Part shown: piece after piece, positions 1-6,422 of the stretch
How the letters are laid out: each line of letters opens with the position of its first letter
Numbering within the stretch: position 1 is the first letter of the stretch
Origin: an uncultured Desulfomonile sp.
GTDB lineage: Bacteria; Desulfobacterota; Desulfomonilia; Desulfomonilales; Desulfomonilaceae
NCBI GenBank assembly: GCA_903920415.1
Contig: CAIXMD010000034.1
Span: 1-6,535, forward strand
Length of the DNA stretch: 6,535 bases
Direction: 5' to 3'
The notes under the pieces: generated by a model
Told to the model about the DNA's origin: nothing
The model's input: only the letters and a program-made list of their open reading frames with translations
Database searches by the model: none
Program-made: the position numbers and the translations under genes

Positions 1-591
1 CAGCTCATAACCGGTAGATACAATTACAGCAGCTACGTTGAGTTCAATATCCACGTCCTTTTGCTCATAATCGACTGCTTTGGCTTGGCATACCTTCGCA
101 CACACTCCGCACTTGCCGCCCTGCAACACCTTGCAGTGCTCAGGGTCAATGGTATATATGGATGGAATTCCCTGTGCATAATCCTTGAAAATGGCTTTGC
201 GTTGGTCCAGACCGAAATTGAACTCGTTGGGTACTTTGGTAGGACACTTCTGTGCGCAGGCACCGCAGGCCGTACAGCGGCTCTGGTCAACGTAACGTGC
301 CTTCCTATGGACTTTTACCCTGAAATCTCCGACTTGACCGGAGAAGTCTGTTACCTCGCTGTAAGCCAAAAGATTTATGTTGGGATGCCGACCGACATCC
401 AGCAGCTTGGGCGAGAGAATTCATATTGTACAGTCATTGGTGGGAAAGGTCTTGTCAAGCTGAGCCATTTTCCCGCCGATACTCGGGTTCTTCTCCACAA
501 GGTGGACTTGGATACCCATCTCCCCAAGATCCAGCGCCGCTTGCATTCCGGCTATCCCGCCGCCGATGATGAGAACTTCACGTGACGCCAT
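1..591 (-). CDS. hdrA: Second HdrA, selenoprotein (UGA = Sec57), N-terminal 197 residues, runs off the window
   Basis: The frame opens at ATG 591 (MASREVLIIGGGIAGMQ) and stays open to base 1 except for TGA at 423-421, read as selenocysteine. A FAD/dinucleotide motif (IIGGGIAG, about 8-15) is followed by TFPTNDCTIU-ILSPKL, so C54 and Sec57 form a CxxU. The tandem HdrA in this window has CxxC at the same place (NDCSAC-IFSPKL). Next come C106-C109-C112-C116 and C153-C161-C164-C168, both [4Fe-4S] motifs of the HdrA inserted ferredoxin region. The fragment aligns nearly without gaps to residues 4-200 of the tandem HdrA. Sec at this HdrA position is known from methanogens and deltaproteobacteria. 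AGGA lies ten bases before the start. The remainder, including whether it is also a tandem form, is outside the window. Confidence 0.92.
383..400 (-). promoter_or_regulatory. Bacterial-type SECIS hairpin in the Sec-hdrA
   Basis: After the UGA at 423-421 the mRNA can form GGAUGUC-GGUC-GGCAUCC (400-383), seven pairs including one U-G, closed by a GGUC loop. The loop begins 27 bases after the UGA. The loop sequence GGU resembles the apical G/U signal of known bacterial SECIS elements such as that of fdhF, and the distance is within the usual range. It is a different hairpin from that in mvhD. Confidence 0.75.
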
Positions 592-741
592 ACTTTTACC
601 GTCCTAAGTCCCATATCCGTGGGCTAACCTATCCCTCAGGGCAGAGAATTCACCCACAGTCTCTCTGGGACGATTGATAGTATGCCGGCGAATGATCGCC
701 GGATAAAAGCGAAGAAAGAGTCGTCTCCCAGGTAATTGGAG
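592..741 (-). other. Intergenic gap with nested inverted repeats, upstream of the Sec-hdrA
   Basis: On the minus strand, CTGGGAGACGA (731-721) can pair with TCGTCCCAG (673-665) apart from a two-base bulge. Inside lies a perfect CCGGCG-ATCATT-CGCCGG hairpin (702-685). The structure begins 11 bases after the HdrD-like stop. No U-run follows, so it is not a classic intrinsic terminator. It may be an RNA processing or stabilising element, or a protein-binding palindrome. The rest leads to the next gene, with AGGA ten bases before its ATG. No convincing promoter is visible. Confidence 0.55.
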
Positions 742-1872
742 TCATGTCTTCAGGGTCTGTGCCAGAAGATCATTTATGTCGCGGATCTTCAGGTCTAGGT
801 CCATGTCCCGCAGGGCACAACTCAGATGAACTCGACACTTGGGACAAGCCGTTACAAGAGTCCCGGCACCAGTTGCAACCGCTTCGCCGAGACGTCTTTT
901 TTGGATTTCCTTGGAACAAGCGGAACAGTTCATCCATGCGCTCGTACCGCAGCAAATTCCATTTTCCCTATTATGGTCCATTTCACGAAGGGTGACCCCG
1001 GGAATGCCCGAAATCAGGCTCCGAGGTGCATCCATTATTCCGGCTTGGCGGCCTAGACGACAGGGGTCGTGATAGGTCACCACTTCTTCCATGGGGGCAA
1101 AACCGAGAACGCCGGATTTCAATTCTCCCGCCATTAATTCGTAAAAATGAACCGTTTCGAAGCCCAGTTCCCCCACAATTTCAGGGTAATACTTCTTAAA
1201 AGTCAGGTATCCTTCGGGACAGTGGAATACGACTCGTTTGCACCCGAGGCCCCTGATGAGGTCGACATTGCGGCGGGCCAAACGAGCAAAATTCTCTCTG
1301 TCTCCGTTCCACATGAGATCATGTCCGCAACAGCGCTCGTCGTCATGAATCACAGGCTCGATCCCGACAGCGTTCAATAGCTTTAGTACACCTCTGGGCC
1401 CATCCATAACATCCAGACCCCAATCGTCCAGGAACTCCACTTCGAAGAAAGGAGAGCATCCCACGAAATAGTAGGTATCCCCGGATTCGGATATCCGGCC
1501 TGCTTCTCTGGCCCAATCAGTCTTGCTTTGCTTTAAGTCCAAGGTTTGTAAGCGCATCACGGCCTGGAACAACCCTCTATGTGCCTGGACGCCGCCCTTG
1601 CCCTGGAGGACCGCTTCTTCCCGCACCATCCTCACGAACTCCGGGTAATCGATGTTGGAGGGGCATCGAGAGCTGCACTGGCCACATGACAAACAAGACC
1701 AAATATTTACGTCCTCAAGAGGATTTTCCTCTTCTCCGATGAGGACCTTTTCCACCATCAAACGAGGAGAAAAATCGGGAGTTACCTTTGAAACAGGACA
1801 ACTTCCGGTACAGATCCCACAGTCCAGGCAGTAGTAAGCGTGTGTTTTATTAACTATATCCGGTAGGTTCAT
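742..1872 (-). CDS. HdrD-like iron-sulfur protein (HdrC-type ferredoxin domain fused to HdrB-type CCG domains)
   Basis: 376 aa. An N-terminal HdrC-type domain has two [4Fe-4S] motifs, C15-C18-C21-C25 and C60-C63-C66-C70. Two CCG domains follow. The second is complete (C271, C308-C309, C343xxC346). The first is degenerate: C139, C181-C182 and C218 are present, but the last cysteine of CPxC is Gly221 (HCPEGY). This order is that of HdrD, and also of BamD in benzoyl-CoA reductase complexes; it should move electrons from HdrA/MvhD to a disulfide or other acceptor at the second CCG cluster. The start is ATG 1872 (MNLPDIV), overlapping the mvhD stop as ATGA, which implies translational coupling. 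An ATG at 1980 in this frame exists, but the 36 added residues are an out-of-frame reading of the mvhD tail. No membrane segment is seen, so it is probably soluble. Confidence 0.9.
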   Translation of the reverse strand: MNLPDIVNKTHAYYCLDCGICTGSCPVSKVTPDFSPRLMVEKVLIGEEENPLEDVNIWSCLSCGQCSSRCPSNIDYPEFVRMVREEAVLQGKGGVQAHRGLFQAVMRLQTLDLKQSKTDWAREAGRISESGDTYYFVGCSPFFEVEFLDDWGLDVMDGPRGVLKLLNAVGIEPVIHDDERCCGHDLMWNGDRENFARLARRNVDLIRGLGCKRVVFHCPEGYLTFKKYYPEIVGELGFETVHFYELMAGELKSGVLGFAPMEEVVTYHDPCRLGRQAGIMDAPRSLISGIPGVTLREMDHNRENGICCGTSAWMNCSACSKEIQKRRLGEAVATGAGTLVTACPKCRVHLSCALRDMDLDLKIRDINDLLAQTLKT

Positions 1873-2297
1873 GCCGCCGTCTCTCTCTTGACAAGGGGAT
1901 TTCTTCCTAACTTTTGTATCACATCTGTAAAATCCCGGACCGTTTGAGCAAACCTGTTGCCCTCGGATGCGGATATCCATTCCTTTCGGAGACGCGCATC
2001 CTCGATGCCCAACAGTTTCATGAGCTTCCGGGTTTTCTCGATGACCTTCAGTGCCTTTTCATTACCTTCCAGGTAATGGCATTCACCTATGTGTCAACCA
2101 GTTACAAGGACGCCATCCGCACCTTTTTCAAATGCTTTGAGAATGTACGACGGAACTAGCATGCCCGAGCACATCAGCCGTATCAGACGGATACTTGGGG
2201 GGTATTGCATTCGTCCCACACCGGCCAAGTCTGCCCCTGCGTAAGAGCACCAGTTGCAAGCGAACGCTATGATCTTGGGATCAAACTCTTGGGTCAT
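1869..2297 (-). CDS. mvhD: MvhD-like [2Fe-2S] electron-transfer subunit, selenoprotein (UGA = Sec68)
   Basis: 142 aa with one in-frame TGA at 2096-2094 read as selenocysteine; the true stop is TGA at 1871-1869. MvhD (delta subunit of F420-non-reducing hydrogenase; VhuD in Methanococcus) carries a [2Fe-2S] cluster and passes electrons from a hydrogenase or dehydrogenase to HdrA. The expected ligand residues are here: C14 and C17 (ACNWCSY), C43 (MCSG), Sec68 and C73 (VTGUHIGECHY). The family has Cys or Sec at position 68, and conserved sequence continues in the same frame on both sides of the TGA, so this is neither a frameshift nor a pseudogene. The ATG at 2297 begins MTQEFDPK and has GGAG five bases upstream; a further upstream ATG (2339) adds 14 residues with no family match. 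The stop overlaps the ATG of the next gene. BamF is a comparable selenoprotein. Confidence 0.95.
2052..2081 (-). promoter_or_regulatory. Bacterial-type SECIS hairpin in mvhD
   Basis: Directly after the mvhD UGA the mRNA can form CAUUACC-UGGAA-GGUAAUG (2078-2060), seven perfect pairs with a five-base loop holding GG. Bases UGC and GCA farther out (2081-2079 and 2054-2052) can add a lower stem across an asymmetric A-rich internal loop. The loop starts 22 bases after the UGA, within the usual spacing of bacterial SECIS elements, which recruit SelB with Sec-tRNA. It lies inside the coding sequence, as in bacteria and unlike archaeal 3'UTR elements. Confidence 0.85.
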
Positions 2298-2325
2298 GTA
2301 AACTCCAGTGTTCGAGCAAAGCAAA

Positions 2326-2427
2326 TTAAAGTCGCGCACCGCGACAAAATTTCATCTGCTCCGGACTATTATTCTTTGATGCTTCAAAGGCTTCGTGTCC
2401 GTAGTGAGCAAATGCATTACAGTTCAT
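2326..2427 (-). CDS. Possible small ORF (33 aa) between hdrA and mvhD
   Basis: An ATG that overlaps the hdrA stop (ATGA at 2427-2424) opens a 33-codon frame ending in TAA (2328-2326), 28 bases before the mvhD ATG, so it nearly fills the gap. The peptide starts MNCNAFAHYGHEAFEASKNN and has two cysteines (C3, C28) and several aromatic residues. I recognise no family. The stop-start overlap would suit translational coupling and the gap is otherwise long for this operon, but there is no clear ribosome binding site, two short hairpins lie inside it, and ORFs this short arise by chance. Confidence 0.25.
   Translation of the reverse strand: MNCNAFAHYGHEAFEASKNNSPEQMKFCRGARL
2331..2389 (-). repeat. 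Two short perfect hairpins in the hdrA-mvhD gap
   Basis: Reading the minus strand, CTTTGA-AGCA-TCAAAG (2389-2374) has a six-pair stem with a four-base loop, and GTCGCG-GTG-CGCGAC (2345-2331) has a six-pair stem with a three-base loop. The second is followed by TTTAATTT, a poor U-tract, 33 bases before the mvhD start. They could modulate mvhD translation, mark an RNA processing site or act as a weak attenuator. They may also be chance. Confidence 0.4.
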
Positions 2428-5400
2428 GCAATCGCCGCGTCAATCATTTCAGAGATCTGCTCGTCTTTGAAGTGGCGAACTTCGGCCGCGCCTGTGGGAC
2501 ATGCCACACCGCAGGCCCCGCATCCTTTACAAAGAGCCGGATTGACCTCGGATTTGAACACAGTTGGAAATACTTCTTTCAACTCCGGCGAATGGAAAGG
2601 ACACACTTCCACACATCGGCCACAGCCCCTGCAAAGGAACTGATCAATAACCGACACCATCCCCGGCGCATCCACATATCCACGTGCCAAAACCTGTGCA
2701 GCGTGGGAGCCTGCAGCTTCAGCCTGGGCTATGGTCTCGTCCAGAGGTTTGGGGTAATGGGCCAGTCCTGCCAGGAAAACGCCATCCGTGGCAAAATCCA
2801 CAGGCCTTAATTTCATGTGGGCTTCCAGGAAATAACCATCCTCATTAGTTGAGACTTTGAATAGCCTAGCTAATTCTTTGTTATGGTCATTGGGTATTAC
2901 TGCGGCTGCAAGAACTAAACTATCGGCCTCCAAGTTAATGCTCCCACACAAAACCAGATCTTTCGCTCTCACGATAATCTTTTTCCCGACTTCTACGACC
3001 GGAGGATCTTCCGGCTCGTACCGGGCAAAAATCACGCCCAACCGCCTTGCCTGCTCATAATAAGGCTCATTCAATCCAAATGTTCGGACGTCACGATAGA
3101 GAACAAAAATGTTCGCACTCGGGTTAGCCTGTTTAAGGGTTATTGCGTCCATCACCGTATGGTTGCAACATACCTTGCTGCACCACGGCCGTTCTTCGCA
3201 GCGTGATCCCACGCACTGGATGAATACGGTGGTCCCCGCCCTCATCACTGCAGGTTCTTTGGCTCTCATGGCCTCGCTCATCTCCAGATGGGTCCTGATA
3301 CGTGGATCCGTGCCGTACCCATACACATCAGGCTTCCATTCGCTTGCGCCTACGGCAATAACGGCTACTCCGTGATCAATGTCGACAGGTTCGCCCCCAT
3401 TACAGGAAATCTTGGTCTTGAAATTGCCTATGAAGCCTTGGACATCTTGGACCTTGCAATTGAAGTGAACGGTGATTCTCTCGTTAGAGTTAACCTGCTG
3501 AACGAGTTTTTCCAGGAACGGCTGTACTTCTTCCCCTTTCAGCGTGTGAGCTAATCTCAACGCGTTGCCGCCAAGCTTTTCGGTCGCCTCAATTAGGGTC
3601 ACTCGGAATCCCTGGTCGGCAATGTTCAGCGCGGAAGTCATTCCCGCCACTCCTCCTCCAATAACCAGCGCGCCTTCAACCATAGGCAACTGCTGGTCCT
3701 GAACTTGTTCAAGTAGGGCAGTCCTGGCAATTGCCATACGAATTAGATCTACAGCCTTATCGGTAGCTTTTTCCTTTTCCTGCATATGAACCCATGAACA
3801 ATGCTCACGGATATTGGCCATCTCTACCAGGTACTTGTTCAAACCCGCTTCACGGGCCGTCTCTTGAAACAGCGGGAGATGCGTTCGAGGTGTGCAAGAA
3901 GCTACTATGAGCCTATTCAGATTGTTCTCGTCGATCGCCTTTTTGATCTGCAATTGAGTGTCCTGAGAGCAAGTGAACAGGTTTTCACTCACCCAAGCAA
4001 CTCCAGGCAGACTCCTGACACGCTCAACTACGTCGGGTACACTTACCGTTGCGGCAATGTTGATGCCGCATTTGCACACAAAGACCCCTATTCTTGGCAC
4101 TTGGCCGGCGAAGTCCTTTTCCAAGGGCAGCTCTTTTTTGATCGTGAGGGTATTGCGGCTTTCAGCCAATAGGCGAATGGCTACACCTGCTGCAGCAGAG
4201 GCTTCTATAACGGTCTGCGGAATATCTTTCGGAGCCTGAAATGCTCCGGCAACAAAGATGCCCGGTCTGGAGGTAGCGACAGGCTCAAATGTGCCTGTAC
4301 TACAAAAATGGTTTTCGTCCAGATTGACAGCTAGAATTTCGGCAGTCTTCAGCGCGGCATCGGAAGGCTTGATGCCCACTGCCAGGACCACCATGTCGTA
4401 GGTTTCCGTGACGAGTCGATCATCATCGCCTAAATAGGTAAGGTCAAGATTCCGTGTGACAGGATCCTCCACTATCCTGCTGATCATGGAACGTATGAAA
4501 CGAACCCCGCCTTCTTTCTTGGCCCGCTCGTAATACTTATCGAAGTCCTTGCCGTAAGCACGGATGTCCATGAAAAAAATTGTAGGCTCTATTGAGGAAT
4601 CGTGTTCCTTTGCGATTACCGCTTCTTTGATGGAAGCCATGCAGCAGACGGAACTGCAATGAGGCATCCCCTTTCTACGATCCCGTGAGGCGACGCACTG
4701 TATCCAGGCGATTCTGCGGGGATGGGCTCCGTCTGAAGGCCTTGTGACTACACCCTCAAAGGGTCCTGACGCACTAAGTATCCGCTCCATCTCAAGATTC
4801 GTCACGACATTGGGCATTCGACCGTGACCGAATTCGGATACCCGTGCCGTATCGAAAAGTTCATAGCCTGGGGCAAGGATGACCGATCCCACATCCAAAT
4901 CAACCAATACGTCCTGCTCCTCATAGTCAACTGCACCCGCAGGGCACACTTTCTTGCAAACGCCGCATTTCTTGCCTTTAAACAAACGGCAGTGCTCAGT
5001 GTCAATGGTGTAAACAGATGGGATACCCTGCGCGTAGTCTTTGTAAATGGCTTTCCGGGAATCATGGCCGAAATTGTATTCGTTAGGGACCTTGATCGGG
5101 CATTTCTCAGCGCACGTGCCGCAAGATGTGCATTTTTCAGGGTCAACATACCTGGCCTTCCTGCGCACTTTTACCCTAAAACTTCCCACGTCGCCTTCAA
5201 TCGCCTCTATGCGGCTGTAGGCAAGAATTTCTATATTCGGGTTCTGAGCGAGAGTCTGTAATTTAGGTGAGAAAATACAGGCGGAACAGTCGTTCGTAGG
5301 AAACGTCTTGTCCAACTGCGCCATTACCCCCCCGATACAGGGTTTTTCCTCGACCAGGTATACTTTGAAACCGGATTCGGCCAGATCCAATGACGCTTGA

Positions 5401-5456
5401 ACGCCGCCGATTCCTCCGCCGACCGTCAATATTGCTCCAATTTTCTTGTCCACCAC
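2424..5456 (-). CDS. hdrA: Large tandem HdrA-like FAD/iron-sulfur subunit (Cys form)
   Basis: 1010 aa, longer than a common HdrA of about 650 aa, because two flavoprotein halves are joined. Half one: dinucleotide-binding glycines (VGGGIGG, about 12-18), a CxxC at C57/C60, a [4Fe-4S] motif C109-C112-C115-C119, a second cluster motif C156-C164-C167-C171, and the HdrA signature cysteines C254, C267, C271-C272. The middle (about 455-560) matches the HdrA N-terminal domain, with C461xC463, C496, C521 and C553. Half two: a new FAD motif (VIGGGVAG, about 598-605) and cysteines C748, C753, C759, C763-C764. The C-terminus has two ferredoxin motifs, C942-C945-C948-C952 and C976-C979-C982-C986. In the Hdr family HdrA holds the bifurcating flavin. 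The GTG start at 5456 has GGAG seven bases upstream; a second GTG at 5453 is possible. BamE of benzoyl-CoA reductase complexes is a comparable fused form. C60 aligns with Sec57 of the second HdrA at 591. Confidence 0.93.
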   Translation of the reverse strand: MVDKKIGAILTVGGGIGGVQASLDLAESGFKVYLVEEKPCIGGVMAQLDKTFPTNDCSACIFSPKLQTLAQNPNIEILAYSRIEAIEGDVGSFRVKVRRKARYVDPEKCTSCGTCAEKCPIKVPNEYNFGHDSRKAIYKDYAQGIPSVYTIDTEHCRLFKGKKCGVCKKVCPAGAVDYEEQDVLVDLDVGSVILAPGYELFDTARVSEFGHGRMPNVVTNLEMERILSASGPFEGVVTRPSDGAHPRRIAWIQCVASRDRRKGMPHCSSVCCMASIKEAVIAKEHDSSIEPTIFFMDIRAYGKDFDKYYERAKKEGGVRFIRSMISRIVEDPVTRNLDLTYLGDDDRLVTETYDMVVLAVGIKPSDAALKTAEILAVNLDENHFCSTGTFEPVATSRPGIFVAGAFQAPKDIPQTVIEASAAAGVAIRLLAESRNTLTIKKELPLEKDFAGQVPRIGVFVCKCGINIAATVSVPDVVERVRSLPGVAWVSENLFTCSQDTQLQIKKAIDENNLNRLIVASCTPRTHLPLFQETAREAGLNKYLVEMANIREHCSWVHMQEKEKATDKAVDLIRMAIARTALLEQVQDQQLPMVEGALVIGGGVAGMTSALNIADQGFRVTLIEATEKLGGNALRLAHTLKGEEVQPFLEKLVQQVNSNERITVHFNCKVQDVQGFIGNFKTKISCNGGEPVDIDHGVAVIAVGASEWKPDVYGYGTDPRIRTHLEMSEAMRAKEPAVMRAGTTVFIQCVGSRCEERPWCSKVCCNHTVMDAITLKQANPSANIFVLYRDVRTFGLNEPYYEQARRLGVIFARYEPEDPPVVEVGKKIIVRAKDLVLCGSINLEADSLVLAAAVIPNDHNKELARLFKVSTNEDGYFLEAHMKLRPVDFATDGVFLAGLAHYPKPLDETIAQAEAAGSHAAQVLARGYVDAPGMVSVIDQFLCRGCGRCVEVCPFHSPELKEVFPTVFKSEVNPALCKGCGACGVACPTGAAEVRHFKDEQISEMIDAAIA

Positions 5457-5530
5457 GATGAAGCTCCGTAAAGTAAAAAAAAATGGCTTCTAAGTTTGTT
5501 CCAGCAATCCGAATGGTTAGCTACAAAACA

Positions 5531-6391
5531 CTAAAATGCTTTCATAAATCCCTTTCCGGCAAGCACGCTTTCAGGAGATACCATGTGCTTGTCGAACCAT
5601 TGCGAAGCACGTGAATCATTGAATGCCAAGCCCATAAGCTCAGTCAAATAAAGTATGGGAACCTGATAAACTTTGCCGGTCTCTCGGGAAATATCCGCCT
5701 GGCGGGTGTCCAGGTTGGCTTGGCACATGGGGCACAGAGTCACTATTGCATCGGCCTTTACCAGTAGCGCCATATCCAATATCTTACGTGACAACTTTAG
5801 GACGAGATCCGTGCGTGTTAAAGCAAGTGAACCGCCGCAGCAATCTGTCTTATAGGGCCAGCTCAACACTTCCGCACCAATGGCTTCCAAAAGGTGGTCC
5901 ATCTGAACAGGGTTTTCAGGGTCTTCCGGCTCAACAACCTCGACAGGACGAACGGCAAGGCACCCGTAATATGGCACCACCCGTAAACCTTCCAAAGGCT
6001 TGACCATACGGTCCTTGATGCGTGATCGGAGTTCAGTCAAGTGCAACATGTCCATTCCGGACATGATCTTAATCTGACCCTTGAAGGGAAATCTATCTCG
6101 AAGTTCTTTTTCCTCCATGATTCGCTTGGAGGCGGCCTTCATTCTCACATGACAGCCCGCGCAGGGTGCTACAACATCATTGCCGATTCTTTCCGCAGTC
6201 ATGAGGTCCCGAGCAGGGAGAGCTGCTTCAAGGAAAGCGTCAACCATGTGAGCCGAGGAAGCCCCACAACAAGTCCAGTCAGGAATCTCGCTGAGCGACA
6301 CCCCTATCTTCTCGCAAACGCTTCGGAAAGACTCATCGAGTTCCTGGGCGGAACCTTTAAGTGAGCATCCGGGGTAGTAGCTGAATTTCAT
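5531..6391 (-). CDS. hdrB: Heterodisulfide reductase subunit B (HdrB), CCG-domain iron-sulfur protein
   Basis: 286 aa, a usual HdrB length. It carries two complete cysteine-rich CCG domains: C9, C41-C42, C77xxC80 in the first half and C144, C184-C185, C220xxC223 in the second. In the family these ten cysteines bind two non-cubane [4Fe-4S] clusters that cleave and reduce a disulfide such as CoM-S-S-CoB in methanogens; in bacteria the substrate is usually unknown. The start is the ATG at 6391, giving the canonical N-terminus MKFSYYPGC and preceded by GAGG seven bases upstream. The frame stays open further upstream, but that extension has no family resemblance. No signal peptide or membrane segment is seen, so it should be cytoplasmic. 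It is followed after 74 bases by the tandem hdrA and likely docks on it. Confidence 0.93.
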   Translation of the reverse strand: MKFSYYPGCSLKGSAQELDESFRSVCEKIGVSLSEIPDWTCCGASSAHMVDAFLEAALPARDLMTAERIGNDVVAPCAGCHVRMKAASKRIMEEKELRDRFPFKGQIKIMSGMDMLHLTELRSRIKDRMVKPLEGLRVVPYYGCLAVRPVEVVEPEDPENPVQMDHLLEAIGAEVLSWPYKTDCCGGSLALTRTDLVLKLSRKILDMALLVKADAIVTLCPMCQANLDTRQADISRETGKVYQVPILYLTELMGLAFNDSRASQWFDKHMVSPESVLAGKGFMKAF

Positions 6392-6422
6392 AGTAGATCC
6401 TCTATGGTTATTTAAGGTTCGC

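Noticed and set aside
61..585. Plus-strand ORFs of 174 aa (61-585) and 145 aa (4824-5261) that look alike
   Set aside because: They are antisense shadows of the two homologous HdrA N-terminal regions, which explains their resemblance. Other plus-strand ORFs are shadows too.
677..709. Weak promoter-like TTATCC / TACTAT pair on the minus strand before the Sec-hdrA
   Set aside because: Only three and four of six bases match the consensus boxes, and the spacer is the palindromic hairpin; too weak to call.
650..745. A 31-codon ORF overlapping the HdrD-like stop (ATGA at 745)
   Set aside because: Low-complexity, protein-unlike composition, no ribosome binding site, and the region is better explained by nested inverted repeats.
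1873..1980. N-terminal extension of the HdrD-like protein starting at ATG 1980
   Set aside because: These 36 codons are an out-of-frame reading of the mvhD tail. The mvhD frame gives conserved-looking protein there and ends at an ATGA overlap with the better start at 1872.
2094..2339. An independent 81-aa truncated MvhD protein or a broken pseudogene
   Set aside because: The frame continues intact past the UGA with family-conserved residues, ends at a proper overlap stop, and a SECIS-like hairpin follows the UGA.
2374..2426. The tandem hdrA stop UGA (2426-2424) as a third Sec codon with hairpin 2389-2374 as its SECIS
   Set aside because: The protein already ends at the usual place after the double ferredoxin domain, the hairpin loop lies about 40 bases away with no G/U signal, and the frame beyond has no family resemblance.
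5475..5483. Run of nine T on the minus strand between hdrB and hdrA as an intrinsic terminator
   Set aside because: No GC-rich hairpin precedes it, and the next operon gene starts just downstream. It may only be an AT-rich spacer before the GGAG site.
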